A stretch of 16,907 nucleotides of DNA. Origin: an uncultured Caryophanales bacterium (GTDB taxonomy: Bacteria; Bacillota_I; Bacilli_A; RFN20; CAG-826). The stretch covers positions 1 to 16,907 of the forward strand of contig CAMVBL010000022.1 of assembly GCA_947165725.1 (NCBI GenBank), written 5' to 3'. The notes beneath the pieces are model-generated. The model saw only the letters and a program-made list of their open reading frames with translations. It made no database searches and was not told the origin of the DNA. Numbering within the stretch: the first letter of the stretch is position 1; each line of letters begins with the position of its first letter. The translations under genes and the position numbers were made by a program. This document shows, piece by piece, positions 6,061 through 14,791 of the stretch.

Positions 6061-7899
6061 TTATTTAACGTTGCAATACATGAAGAATTTGTATCCTAAT
6101 GGTGAGGAGAAGAATCCTTCAACGTTATCCTTGAGCATATAAATATCTGTGTAGTAGTAGATTGGGCAGATAGCACCTGTGGACATTAAGACGTCTTCAG
6201 CAGCGTGTAAGATTTGGAATCTCTTATTAGCATCTGTTTCTTTAGCAGCGTTGTTCATTAAAACGTCATATGATTGAGCCCATGTGAGGTTCTTTTCATT
6301 GTCTTCGATTGTGCCGTTGTTATTTAAGTCTGCTTCATAGATAGCGGCAGTTGCGTGATCGCCTTTACCGAATTGGCAGTCATTGTTACCGGAAACTGTG
6401 GTCCACATTGTTAAGTATGAAGATGGATCATCGTAGTCAGCAACCCAACCATTACGGGCAACATCGTAGTTACCTTGTTTTCTGGTTTGTAAGAATTGGC
6501 TCCAGTCTTGGTTTTCAAGGTTAACGGTAATGCCATATCTTGCTAATGTGTCTCTGACGTTTTCAGCAATGGCTTGGTGACCTGAAGAAGTATTATATAA
6601 ATACTTGAAGGCTGGGAAGTCTGTGAATTTCTTTTGAACTTCATCATAGGCATAGCCAACTTCTTTTAATAAAGCAACACCTTCAGCGACGTTAGCGGCA
6701 TAAGCTTCATCAGTTTCGCCCTTGTCGTAATAGCCTTTGCCATCACGTTTTGTACCATTGTGATCAACGAATTCACCACCGGCTGGGTCACTTAAACCTG
6801 CGGAGACGAAGGCGTTGGCTGGGATTTGGCCAGCTTTACCAATTTCTTTAACGATGTATTCTCTGTCGATGAATAAACCTAACGCTCTTCTAACTTTAGC
6901 TCTAGCGGCTTCATCAGCGGCTTTTTCAAAGACTTTGGAGTTAACGTTGAATGAGATGTAGTATGTACCCATTTGACCAGCGATAACGAATTCATTTGGG
7001 TAATCCTTCTTTAATGTGTCGATTTGTTCATTTGGAACACTATCAATCATTTGATATTCGCCTGACTTATAAGAAGCCAACATAGCATTATCGTCATCAG
7101 AAAGTGCGAAGGTAATCTTGTCTAATTTAATGTTCTTGGCATCCCAGTAGTTAGGATTCTTAACAAGTGTGATGTAGGAGTTGTGTTCCCAAGCGGACAT
7201 CTTGTAAGCACCACAAGAAACGAATGTGGATGGATTTGTAGCCCATGTGCCAGCTTCTTCTGCGTCATTAGCGTCAATAGCCGCTTTTTGGACTGGGAAG
7301 TATGTTGGGAAGGCTAAGAGTTGATCCATGAATGGAACGTCTACCATCACGTCGAAAGTGAATGTGCTGTCGTCTACTTTCTTAAGTGCAAGTGATGGGA
7401 AGGCTTTGTCATCAGTTTCATGGGCAACGCCATCAGCGATTTGTTCGAACATATAGCAGTAGTCACCACCTAAAGAAGCACCACTAGCTCTGTTCCAGGA
7501 ATAGATGAAGTCATCAGCAGTAATTGCGGAACCGTCGGACCATTTAATACCCTTACGAAGTTTAACGGTATATCTTGTGCCGTTAGGATATTTAACTTCT
7601 TTCCAACCGTCACCATCTGGTTCATGGTCGATAACTTCGGCTTGTGCTTTTGAAATCTCTTCGGCTAAGTCGAGAGTTAATTCAAGAGCATTGCCTTTCT
7701 TTTGATAACGATAAAGACCACTGTCTAAGTGGACTAACATAGTGGCACCGTCAACCGCAGAGTTTAATGCTGGGTCGAGAGATTGTGGTTCACTAGCTAA
7801 ACAGACTGTAAGAGATTGGCTCTTTGGACCGCCACAGGCAGCTAATGCCATAGCCGCTGTACCAGCGAGAACGAGCCATGAGTTTTTTCTAATTTTCAT
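6061..7899 (-). CDS. oppA: Peptide-binding lipoprotein of the Opp importer
   Basis: OppA is the extracellular, membrane-tethered receptor that captures oligopeptides for the OppBCDF channel. The start at 7899 is preferred because AAAGGAGG lies seven bases upstream; the longer reading frame from 7941 lacks this. The product is then 612 residues with a lipoprotein signal: basic MKIRK, a hydrophobic core and lipobox LAAC with Cys22 as the lipidated residue. The rest is a family-5 solute-binding domain, seen in SEPQSLDPALNS near the mature N-terminus, YTVKLRKGIKWSDGSAITADD, and a C-terminal ICPIYYYTDIYM segment. Residues 524-535 (DLNNNGTIEDNE) form a textbook EF-hand-type calcium loop, unusual for this family. 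It is the last gene of the operon, 110 bases after oppF, with its own strong ribosome site and possibly its own promoter. The exact ligand (oligopeptide versus dipeptide) cannot be told. Confidence 0.93.
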   Translation of the reverse strand: MKIRKNSWLVLAGTAAMALAACGGPKSQSLTVCLASEPQSLDPALNSAVDGATMLVHLDSGLYRYQKKGNALELTLDLAEEISKAQAEVIDHEPDGDGWKEVKYPNGTRYTVKLRKGIKWSDGSAITADDFIYSWNRASGASLGGDYCYMFEQIADGVAHETDDKAFPSLALKKVDDSTFTFDVMVDVPFMDQLLAFPTYFPVQKAAIDANDAEEAGTWATNPSTFVSCGAYKMSAWEHNSYITLVKNPNYWDAKNIKLDKITFALSDDDNAMLASYKSGEYQMIDSVPNEQIDTLKKDYPNEFVIAGQMGTYYISFNVNSKVFEKAADEAARAKVRRALGLFIDREYIVKEIGKAGQIPANAFVSAGLSDPAGGEFVDHNGTKRDGKGYYDKGETDEAYAANVAEGVALLKEVGYAYDEVQKKFTDFPAFKYLYNTSSGHQAIAENVRDTLARYGITVNLENQDWSQFLQTRKQGNYDVARNGWVADYDDPSSYLTMWTTVSGNNDCQFGKGDHATAAIYEADLNNNGTIEDNEKNLTWAQSYDVLMNNAAKETDANKRFQILHAAEDVLMSTGAICPIYYYTDIYMLKDNVEGFFSSPLGYKFFMYCNVK

Positions 7900-7939
7900 A
7901 GCATTTCCTCCTTTATTGAAATTAGAATTTGTTTTTTCC

Positions 7940-7964
7940 AAAAAGCACCTTCGCTGTACTTTTT
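7940..7964 (-). promoter_or_regulatory. Intercistronic hairpin between oppF and oppA
   Basis: On the - strand AAAAAGTAC pairs with GTGCTTTTT (nine pairs, one G-U) around a seven-base loop. It could be a leaky terminator or an mRNA-stabilising element that sets oppA levels apart from the transporter genes; sequence alone does not decide. Confidence 0.5.
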
Positions 7965-7988
7965 AGAAACCTATATAAGCCTTCCGGC

Positions 7989-7994
7989 ATTATA
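7989..7994 (-). promoter_or_regulatory. Candidate -10 box for a separate oppA promoter
   Basis: A perfect TATAAT is read on the - strand 16-21 bases past the oppF stop, in the otherwise AT-rich spacer before oppA. No good -35 is found at 16-18 bases, so this is weak support for independent oppA transcription. Confidence 0.25.
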
Positions 7995-8009
7995 TATGGT
8001 CATGTTTGA

Positions 8010-9086
8010 CTATTCATCGAATAGTCGGCAAGCAACAAAGTGTTCCTTGCTAATCTCCCTTAATTCTGGAAGTTTGTTCGCGCATTCAGGTGTGGCCTTA
8101 GGGCATCTTGTTCTGAATGGGCAACCACTTGGAGCTTTAAGTGGAGATGGTATATCACCCTCTAAAATCTGTCTCTTATTGGCCCTAGCTTTCTTTGGGT
8201 CAGGTTCTGGTATAGATGATAGGAGTGATATCGTATATGGATGTAAGGGGTTATCGTACAATTCTTGTGAATTGGCGAGTTCGACAATGTGACCGAGATA
8301 CATGACTGCAATACGGTCTGAGATGTGTTTCACAACGAGTAAGTTATGAGCCACGAATAGATACGTTAAACCAAATTGTTTTTGTAAATCTTGGAACGTA
8401 TTAAGGATTTGCGCTTGAATGGAAACGTCGAGAGCGCTCACTGGTTCATCACACATAATGAATTCTGGAGATGAGGCTAGCGCTCTAGCGATACCAATTC
8501 TTTGACGTTGACCACCAGAGAAGGCGTGTACATAACGTGAAGCGTGTTCTTTACTTAAACCAACAGCTTCCATTAATTCAGCGACACGTTTTTCTCTTTC
8601 CGCTTTGGTCTTATAAATCTTATGAATCTCTAATGGTTCGGAAATAATATCAGATACCGTCATACGTGGATCCAAAGATGAATATGGATCTTGGAAGACG
8701 ATTGTGGCTTTCTTTCTAAACTCTTTAAGTGCCGCTTTACCTTTAACAGGTTTGCCGTTAAAGATAATTTCACCACTCGTTGGTTTATAGAGTTGAAGGA
8801 TTGTTCTACCTAGGGTAGTTTTGCCACATCCTGATTCGCCAACTAGGCCTAATGTCTCACCTCTTCTAATCTTGAAAGAGACATCATCGACCGCTTTTAA
8901 AGGAACAGTTTTAAAGACAGAAGTCGCAATTGGGAAATACATCTTGAGGTTCTTAACTTCAAGAATGTAGTCGTCATCTTTGATGTCATGATCGACTCTT
9001 TTGACTTCTTCATCTAATAAAGATAAATCTTGATTAGGATCGAGGTTGATGTCTTTATCAAATTGTTCTTTATTTTCTTTGTTCAT
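8010..9086 (-). CDS. oppF: Oligopeptide ABC transporter ATPase OppF
   Basis: OppF is one of two ATPases that power peptide uptake through OppBC. From the ATG at 9086 the protein has 358 residues, near the normal length. It shows Walker A GESGCGKT (83-90), Q-loop [12 protein letters not shown] (Gln132), signature SGGQRQR (190-196), Walker B FIMCDE (209-214) with catalytic Glu214, and switch His247. The C-terminal Opp domain has the cysteine pattern CPFRTRC...C...C, which in related transporters can hold an iron-sulfur cluster. About 40 acidic residues precede the ATPase core. The start is chosen for AAAGGAGC just upstream (GGAG five bases away); an upstream ATG at 9125 lacks this. The gene overlaps the end of oppD by 17 bases. 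It follows oppD in standard Bacillota opp order. Confidence 0.94.
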   Translation of the reverse strand: MNKENKEQFDKDINLDPNQDLSLLDEEVKRVDHDIKDDDYILEVKNLKMYFPIATSVFKTVPLKAVDDVSFKIRRGETLGLVGESGCGKTTLGRTILQLYKPTSGEIIFNGKPVKGKAALKEFRKKATIVFQDPYSSLDPRMTVSDIISEPLEIHKIYKTKAEREKRVAELMEAVGLSKEHASRYVHAFSGGQRQRIGIARALASSPEFIMCDEPVSALDVSIQAQILNTFQDLQKQFGLTYLFVAHNLLVVKHISDRIAVMYLGHIVELANSQELYDNPLHPYTISLLSSIPEPDPKKARANKRQILEGDIPSPLKAPSGCPFRTRCPKATPECANKLPELREISKEHFVACRLFDE

Positions 9087-10806
9087 TTTTGCTCCTTTCC
9101 TTTTTCTTATTGGCGATAATAGCACCGTTATATACTAGTGGTTTACCTTCAGGTACACCGTTAACGATGTCAATTTTTCCTTCTTCATAGAGTTTTTTAA
9201 TCATCTTCCAGCAACTAGCGGCGTGACCTTTTTCATCGTATTGCACTTCTTCTGGATATCTCTCGATACAGATTTCCATACATTCTTTACATCTACTCGA
9301 GAAGGCACAACCTTTAGGTAAGCAGAAGAGATCAACTGGGTTACCTTGAATTGGTTCAAGTCTTTTACCTTTGCTATCAAGCTTAGGCATACTGTTTAAT
9401 AAGCCTTTAGTGTATTCGTGTTGAGGATTATAGAAGATATCATCCACGGTACCTCTTTCAACGATTCTACCGGCGTACATGATGTCAACTTCATCACAGA
9501 TTTGGGCGACAACGCCTAAGTCGTGAGTGATGATAATGATCGCCATGCCATATTCTTTTTGTAATTTCTTTAACAAATCAAGAATTTGGGCTTGGATGGT
9601 AACATCTAATGCAGTTGTTGGTTCGTCAGCGATTAAGATGTCAGGTCTTTCCACTAGAGCCATCGCAATCATCGCTCTTTGGAGCATGCCACCACTCATT
9701 TCAAATGGGTGTTGCTTCATTCTCTTCTTTGGCTCTGTGATACCAACTTCTTCAAGCATCTTTAATGCTTTCTTATTCGCGGAATATTTTGTTTCCTTAT
9801 ATTCGGAAATACATTCCCAGTAGTACCATTTCTTGGCTTTTTTAGCATGCTTTCTAAAGAGTCGTTTGCTCTTAGATACTGCTTTCTTAGCTTTTCTAAG
9901 TTCTGCTTTTGCTTCAGAGACTTGAGATTGAAGCGCTAAAAGCTTTTCATCTTTTGCCTTAGGCTCTTTCTTAACATCCTTTTTAGCGGTCTTTAATGAT
10001 TGTTGATATTCATTTAAGTTCGCTAAGGCTTGGTTGTATTTGTCTAATTTGATTGGATAATCATCATTAGCTTTATCGATGTTCTTTTTTAACTTCTTAG
10101 CTTCATCCACTACTTCTTCATCAAAATGAGGAATATTAGTGTCATATTGATCATTCTTGAAGCCTTCATAGATTGCTTTGAACTGTGGTAAGGCGGCTTT
10201 ATATTTCTCACGTGCTTCCTCTTTCATTGCTTTATAACGTTCAGTAGCTTTCTTATATTCGACTTCAAATGCCGCTTTATCATCGGCTAATTTCTTTTCA
10301 ATAGTCGCATAGTCATCTTTTAATTTTTGATTATCTGGGTGATGAGCAATACCTTTTCTCATGGAGACAAGTCTTTGTTCATCACTTTCAATGGCGTTTC
10401 TAATATCATAGACTGCCGCTTCAATTGGATTTCTAGCGTGTGTAAGAATTGCTTCTCTTAATTGATTACCAATGGTCCAAGTTGGATTTAATGAAGTCAT
10501 CGCATCTTGGAAGATAATAGAGATACGGTTACCACGAATATCTCTCATTTGTCTTTCAGAAATTCTTAATAAATCAGTACCGTTATAGATAATTTTGCCA
10601 CCATCGACTTTACCGTTTTTATCTAAGATACCCATGATGGAGTAAGCAGTAACGGATTTACCTGAACCAGATTCACCAACGATGCCTAAGACTTTTCCTT
10701 TTTCCAAGGTGAAAGAGACACCGTTGACGGATAACACTTTGCCAGCGTCAATCTTGAACGATGTATTGAGGTTTTCAACTTCTAATAACTTATATTGTCT
10801 AGCCAT
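9070..10806 (-). CDS. oppD: Oligopeptide ABC transporter ATPase OppD with large coiled-coil insertion
   Basis: OppD pairs with OppF to hydrolyse ATP for peptide import. From the ATG at 10806 the protein has 578 residues, against roughly 330-350 for typical OppD. Walker A GESGSGKS (44-51), Q-loop [12 protein letters not shown] (Gln100), signature MSGGMLQR (370-377), Walker B ILIADE (390-395) and switch His428 are intact. Between the Q-loop and the signature lies an extra block (about 123-342) of Lys/Glu/Ala-rich, nearly glycine-free sequence that looks like long helices or coiled coil. The Opp C-terminal domain has cysteines at 500, 506, 513 and 532 as in iron-sulfur-binding relatives, followed by a 45-residue tail. 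ATG 10806 is preferred: AGGTG overlapping the oppC stop sits six bases upstream, while the in-frame GTG at 10815 is part of that site. Confidence 0.93.
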   Translation of the reverse strand: MARQYKLLEVENLNTSFKIDAGKVLSVNGVSFTLEKGKVLGIVGESGSGKSVTAYSIMGILDKNGKVDGGKIIYNGTDLLRISERQMRDIRGNRISIIFQDAMTSLNPTWTIGNQLREAILTHARNPIEAAVYDIRNAIESDEQRLVSMRKGIAHHPDNQKLKDDYATIEKKLADDKAAFEVEYKKATERYKAMKEEAREKYKAALPQFKAIYEGFKNDQYDTNIPHFDEEVVDEAKKLKKNIDKANDDYPIKLDKYNQALANLNEYQQSLKTAKKDVKKEPKAKDEKLLALQSQVSEAKAELRKAKKAVSKSKRLFRKHAKKAKKWYYWECISEYKETKYSANKKALKMLEEVGITEPKKRMKQHPFEMSGGMLQRAMIAMALVERPDILIADEPTTALDVTIQAQILDLLKKLQKEYGMAIIIITHDLGVVAQICDEVDIMYAGRIVERGTVDDIFYNPQHEYTKGLLNSMPKLDSKGKRLEPIQGNPVDLFCLPKGCAFSSRCKECMEICIERYPEEVQYDEKGHAASCWKMIKKLYEEGKIDIVNGVPEGKPLVYNGAIIANKKKERSKNEQRK

Positions 10807-10815
10807 ACCGTTCAC

Positions 10816-11883
10816 CTATTTCTGAAGTTTTGGATCGAAGGCGTCTCTTAAGCCATCGCCGAGAAGATTAAGCGATAAAACGATTAAACAAATCGAAATC
10901 GCTGGAATTAAGAATAAGAATAGTTCTTTAGGATTATTACCAACGATATATGATTGAGCATCACTGGCTAAACTACCTAAAGATGGGGTTGGATATTTAA
11001 CACCTAATCCTAAGTAAGAGAGGAAGGATTCGGTGAAAATCGCACTTGGGATTTGTAATGCCGCGGAGATGATGATGACACTCATAGTGTTAGGAATTAA
11101 GTGCTTTAAGATGATTCTGCCAGTACCCGCACCATTAGCGCGTGCCGCCATAACATATTCTTGTTTTCTTAAAGCAAGGACTTGGCCTCTAACTAGTCTT
11201 GCCATACCTACCCAATAAAGAAGGGCAAATACAACGAAGATAGCCACGAAACCAGAACCAAGTTGTGCTAATGCACCACCTTGATTGCCATCAAACACTG
11301 CGGATAATGTCGCTGATAAGAGAATGATAATTAAGATATCTGGTAAGGAATAAATAACATCAACAATTCTCATGACAATTAAGTCAAACTTACCACCGAT
11401 AAAGCCACATAAAGCACCAATGGTACCACCGATGATTAAGACAATCGCTGCAGCGAAGAAACCAACAATTAGGCTTGTTCTAGCGCCAACTAAGATACGA
11501 ATAAAGTAATCGTGACCATTAGAGTCAGTACCAAAGATATGTGGAGGAACATAAGTGCCATTAGCGATGGCGTCTTTTTCCGCTTGTGCAAATGTAAATG
11601 GCATTAATCTATTGAATGAAGGATCAGGTCTTTCAACGTAACGATAGCAAATGACTTCGTCATAAGAATATGGATAGAATAATGGAACGATGAAGACCAT
11701 GATTAATAAAATAACGATGAAGCAGAAGGAAACCATAGCGACAGGATTCTTAACGAATCTTCTAACGCCATCCATAAAGAACGTGGAATTAGGACGCATT
11801 AAATTAGTGCTTCTTTTTTCACTTTCAGAAGCAGAACCAAATTTATCGACATCGATTTGGAAACTTAATGGGTTCTTTTTCAT
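10816..11883 (-). CDS. oppC: Oligopeptide ABC transporter permease OppC
   Basis: OppC is one of the two membrane subunits that form the peptide channel. The 355-residue protein starts with about 45 polar cytoplasmic residues and a first membrane helix near 47-70. An external segment follows, holding IFGTDSNGHDYFIRILVGAR, the usual OppC entry to the permease domain. Five further hydrophobic segments follow. The EAA loop that docks on the ATPases reads EYVMAARANGAGTGRIILKH and is followed by LIPN, as expected. SLGSLASDAQ and the ending LNLLGDGLRDAFDPKL are typical of the family. AAAGGAGG lies about 11 bases before the ATG and overlaps the oppB stop. The oppD ribosome site overlaps the oppC stop. 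Full length and intact. Confidence 0.95.
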   Translation of the reverse strand: MKKNPLSFQIDVDKFGSASESEKRSTNLMRPNSTFFMDGVRRFVKNPVAMVSFCFIVILLIMVFIVPLFYPYSYDEVICYRYVERPDPSFNRLMPFTFAQAEKDAIANGTYVPPHIFGTDSNGHDYFIRILVGARTSLIVGFFAAAIVLIIGGTIGALCGFIGGKFDLIVMRIVDVIYSLPDILIIILLSATLSAVFDGNQGGALAQLGSGFVAIFVVFALLYWVGMARLVRGQVLALRKQEYVMAARANGAGTGRIILKHLIPNTMSVIIISAALQIPSAIFTESFLSYLGLGVKYPTPSLGSLASDAQSYIVGNNPKELFLFLIPAISICLIVLSLNLLGDGLRDAFDPKLQK

Positions 11884-11902
11884 GTTCTTTTATTCCTCCT
11901 TT

Positions 11903-12838
11903 CTAATCAAAGTCAACACGAGGATTGACGATTATATAGGCGATATCACTAGCCAACGTGAAGATGATTAGTAATAACGCTAATAAGCAAGTTGTACCCA
12001 TAATGAGTGGGTAGTCACGATTTTGAATTGATCTAATGAATTCTCTACCAACACCTGGTAGTTGATAGACTTTTTCAATAACTAATGAACCAGTAATAAT
12101 TGAGGCAAACATTGGGCCAAAATATGTAATAACTGGTGTTACTGAGTTTCTAAGACCGTGTTTGGTTAATATACGTTCAGGTTTTAAACCTTTAGATTTA
12201 GCGGTTCTCATATAATCTTGACCAAGAACATCTAAGGTAGATGATCTCACAAGTCTTGTAATATAAGCGGTTGGATATAAACTTGCGGCGATAACAGGTA
12301 AGATATATGGTCCTATGCCATCAACACCAACAGGACTTGTTGGCACAACACGTAAGTTAACCGCGAAAATATATAAGAGGATTAAAGCGGTAACGAAGCT
12401 AGGCATTGCCACACTTGCAGTCGTTAATACCATGATGGCTCTATCGAAGAACTTGTTTTGGTGAGTAGCGGCATATGTACCTAAAGCAATACCCACTATT
12501 AAGGCTAATACTGCGGCAGCAGCGCCAATGCCAAGAGAGTACTTAAAGCCGTTGAAGATGATTTCAGTAACTTCTCTACCTTTGTAGTAATAGGAAACAC
12601 CGAAGTCGCCAATCATTGCTCTACCTAAGTAACGCAGATATTGAACAAATAGTGGTTGATCAAGACCATAGCGTTTATTAAGAGCGGCGATAACTGCATC
12701 ACTCAGAGCTTTTTCTCTAGTCCAAGGACCGCCTGGCACTAATTGCATGACCCAGAAAGTAACAGTCACAACAATAAGATAAGTTAGAATGCCTAACCCA
12801 ATTCTTTTAAGAATGTAGAACACCATCTTCTTATTCAT
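11903..12838 (-). CDS. oppB: Oligopeptide ABC transporter permease OppB
   Basis: OppB is the partner permease of OppC and the first gene of the operon. The 311-residue product opens with KRIGLGILTYLIVVTVTFWV, the standard first helix. LVPGGPW and the RYGLDQPLFVQYLRYLGRA segment follow, the latter being the hallmark OppB/DppB external region. Further helices surround the EAA loop DYMRTAKSKGLKPERILTKH (ATPase docking), followed by GLRN. VYQLPGVGREFI and the C-terminal VNPRVDFD are also typical. Length is normal. The ATG has only a weak purine-rich site (AAGAAAG about 10 bases upstream). A promoter with a good -10 and -35 lies about 70-100 bases upstream in the divergent region. oppC starts 20 bases after this gene. 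Confidence 0.95.
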   Translation of the reverse strand: MNKKMVFYILKRIGLGILTYLIVVTVTFWVMQLVPGGPWTREKALSDAVIAALNKRYGLDQPLFVQYLRYLGRAMIGDFGVSYYYKGREVTEIIFNGFKYSLGIGAAAAVLALIVGIALGTYAATHQNKFFDRAIMVLTTASVAMPSFVTALILLYIFAVNLRVVPTSPVGVDGIGPYILPVIAASLYPTAYITRLVRSSTLDVLGQDYMRTAKSKGLKPERILTKHGLRNSVTPVITYFGPMFASIITGSLVIEKVYQLPGVGREFIRSIQNRDYPLIMGTTCLLALLLIIFTLASDIAYIIVNPRVDFD

Positions 12839-12908
12839 ATCGTGTACTTTCTTGCCCTTTCTTTTATATGCATATGCTTAGCGCAACTGCGTGAATAAAA
12901 TTGCGTCT

Positions 12909-12938
12909 ATTTTAACGACCGATTTTTTAACCAGTCAA
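12909..12938 (-). promoter_or_regulatory. Predicted promoter of the opp operon
   Basis: On the - strand TTGACT (12938-12933) and TAAAAT (12914-12909) each match the sigma-A consensus at five of six positions, with 18 bases between. Transcription would begin near 12902, giving a leader of about 64 bases before oppB. The leader can fold CGCAA (12905-12901) against TTGCG (12886-12882). Confidence 0.55.
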
Positions 12939-12951
12939 CCACCTTTGTTAT

Positions 12952-12967
12952 AACTTTTATAAAAGTT
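12952..12967. promoter_or_regulatory. Perfect 16-bp palindrome upstream of the opp promoter
   Basis: AACTTTTATAAAAGTT equals its own reverse complement. It lies 13 bases beyond the predicted opp -35, a suitable place for an activator or repressor site. The following T-run on the + strand also gives it weak terminator form. Confidence 0.45.
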
Positions 12968-13290
12968 TTTTTGTTTATATTTTATAAATATAAGGTTTTA
13001 ATAAAATACACTACAATTAGTGGTTTTTTCTTATTTTGATAGTTCAACTATCTTTTTGGTAGAAAAAATTGCAAAAACTCGATTTTTGATTAAAAAATGA
13101 TTATTTTATTATGATATATTCACATTTTTTTGAAAGTTATATTTTTTGATGGAGTTAAGATAATTGATAATAAAGCACAAAATATCGATTATGAAATCTT
13201 AATGTTCTTATCCTTCAACGTTATTTATAGAGAATATCCACTACTATATATCCTTATTTATATGTACGCGAGGAAACTTTAGTGGTCATT

Positions 13291-13318
13291 TTGTCAACTT
13301 GAGTCGTTTTGATATCAT
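13291..13318 (+). promoter_or_regulatory. Predicted promoter of tldD-tldE
   Basis: TTGTCA (13291-13296) and TATCAT (13313-13318), each five of six to consensus, are 16 bases apart. The transcript would start near 13325, about 60 bases before tldD. Confidence 0.5.
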
Positions 13319-13335
13319 AATTCAAGCGAATTATG
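13316..13335 (+). promoter_or_regulatory. Inverted repeat over the tldD transcription start
   Basis: CATAATTC and GATTATG's full partner GAATTATG form a perfect 8-base inverted repeat around AAGC. It overlaps the predicted -10 and start point, as a repressor operator would; in RNA it would be a 5' hairpin. Confidence 0.45.
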
Positions 13336-13383
13336 GTAATATTGCGTCAGTGAAATATATTAATTTACAAAGGAGGTTTATAT

Positions 13384-14790
13384 ATGATTAGTAAAAAGTT
13401 AGCTATTGAAGTACTCAATGCCGCTTTAGAGACTGGTGCGGATTATGCTGAAATCTTTTATGAAGATAGCAGTGCTCACTCAGTCTTAATTGAAAACGGT
13501 AAAGTTGAAACAAGTAGCTCTAATTCCTTGTGTGGTGTTGGTTTACGTTTACTTAAAAATAACCAATGCGTGTATGGATATACTAATGATTTAACAAAGA
13601 AAGGTTTATTAGCGTTAGCCAATTCCCTTAACAAATCATTCCACGATAAGAGATTAATTACTGTTAACAAATTGAACATGATCAAATGTAAGAATCGTAA
13701 CCCAGTGACACGTAGTTATGATGATGTTCCAGTTGAAGAAAAGATTGCGTTAATTCGTGAAGGTATTGATGAAATTAATTCCTTAAAAGATCCACGTATC
13801 GTTAGAACATTTGGTAGCTTCGCTGATAATAAACGTTTTGTCGCGGTATTTAATTCTAAAGAGAAATGGTTTAAACGCACTACTGAATTCGGTAGAATGG
13901 CTTTCCAAGTTATCGCTGCGGATCAAAATGGTTTTGAAACAGGTTTTGAAGGTCCTGGTGCTCAACACGCTATCGACTATTTCAGAACTGAAAAAGTTAA
14001 TCCAAGAAAGACTGCTAGAAAAGCCGCAGAAACTGCTCTTAAGATGTTAACAGCAGCGGAATGTCCAAGTGGCAAAATGCCAGTTGTTATTGGTAATGGT
14101 TGGGGTGGCGTCTTATTCCACGAATCTTGTGGTCACCCATTAGAAGCAAGCGCAGTCGCTAAAGGCTTGTCTTGTTTCTCAGAAAATAAGATTGGTGATT
14201 ATATTGCTTCTCCAATCGTCAGTGCAGTGGACGATTCCACTATTCCTGGTGAATGGGGTTCAATCGATATCGATGATGAAGGTAATTTAGGTAGTAAGAG
14301 ATTACTTATTAAAAACGGTAAACTTAATGACTATATGATTGATGACTTAAATGGTCGTCGTATGGAAAGAAATGGTAACGGTGCTTGCCGTAGACAAAAC
14401 TATCGTTTTATTCCAACATCTCGTATGTCTAATACCTATATCTGTAATGGTAAGAGCACACCAGAAGAAATCATTAAAGCCACTAAATTAGGTTTATACG
14501 CTGTTGGTTTTAATGGTGGTTCTGTTGATCCAACTACTGGTGAATTCAACTTCGGTTGTTCAGAAGCTTATATCATTAGAGATGGTAAAATCGCTGAACC
14601 AGTTAAAGGTGCAACTTTAATTGGTAAAGGTTTTGAAATCTTAAAGAAAATTGACATGATTGCTAACGACTTAGATTTAGCCCAAGGTATGTGTGGTGCT
14701 TCTTCTGGTTCTATTAGAACTAACGTTGGTCAACCAACATTAAGAGTTAGTGAAGTCACTGTCGGTGGTAGAGGAGGAGAATTAAAGTAA
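13384..14790 (+). CDS. tldD: TldD metalloprotease subunit
   Basis: TldD is the catalytic half of the cytoplasmic TldD-TldE protease, which encloses and cleaves unfolded peptides; in enterobacteria it processes microcin B17 and CcdA. The 468-residue product carries the zinc motif HExxxH as His246-Glu247...His251 in LFHESCGHPLEA. The third-ligand cysteine lies in MCGASSGS (Cys437), followed by the conserved VGQPTLRVSEVTVGG tail. GNGWGGVLFHE, FIPTSRMSNTYI and FNFGCSEAYII also match the family. The start at 13384 has a strong AAAGGAGGT six bases upstream. tldE begins one base after the stop, so the two are made together as the heterodimer requires. Complete and intact. Its physiological substrate here is unknown; peptides imported by the divergent opp operon are one possibility. 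Confidence 0.96.
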   Translation: MISKKLAIEVLNAALETGADYAEIFYEDSSAHSVLIENGKVETSSSNSLCGVGLRLLKNNQCVYGYTNDLTKKGLLALANSLNKSFHDKRLITVNKLNMIKCKNRNPVTRSYDDVPVEEKIALIREGIDEINSLKDPRIVRTFGSFADNKRFVAVFNSKEKWFKRTTEFGRMAFQVIAADQNGFETGFEGPGAQHAIDYFRTEKVNPRKTARKAAETALKMLTAAECPSGKMPVVIGNGWGGVLFHESCGHPLEASAVAKGLSCFSENKIGDYIASPIVSAVDDSTIPGEWGSIDIDDEGNLGSKRLLIKNGKLNDYMIDDLNGRRMERNGNGACRRQNYRFIPTSRMSNTYICNGKSTPEEIIKATKLGLYAVGFNGGSVDPTTGEFNFGCSEAYIIRDGKIAEPVKGATLIGKGFEILKKIDMIANDLDLAQGMCGASSGSIRTNVGQPTLRVSEVTVGGRGGELK

Positions 14791-14791
14791 T

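Larger units (their letters stand above)
12839..13383. other. Divergent AT-rich intergenic region between oppB and tldD
   Basis: This 545-base stretch is the largest non-coding gap and carries no credible ORF. It separates opp (- strand) from tldDE (+ strand). Besides the two predicted promoters it holds a perfect 16-base palindrome (12952-12967), a CACTA/TAGTG hairpin with T6 (13009-13029), and a GATAGTT/AACTATC dyad followed by T5 (13038-13057). The part from about 13060 to 13235 is very AT-rich and I see no further structure in it. Confidence 0.7.

Noticed and set aside
7900..7941. Longer OppA start at 7941
   Set aside because: It would place 14 polar residues before the lipoprotein signal and encode the AAAGGAGG ribosome site; the ATG at 7899 gives a standard signal peptide.
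7505..7966. Frames on the + strand opposite the oppA 5' end
   Set aside because: They mirror the codons of a clearly coding gene on the other strand and have no ribosome site.
9087..9125. Upstream start of OppF at 9125
   Set aside because: It would extend the overlap with oppD and lacks a ribosome site; the ATG at 9086 has GGAG five bases upstream.
10807..10815. GTG start of OppD at 10815
   Set aside because: The GTG forms part of the AGGTG ribosome site for the ATG at 10806 and has no site of its own.
12839..12905. Riboswitch in the opp leader
   Set aside because: The leader is only about 64 bases with a single weak 5-base stem; no known aptamer consensus is visible.
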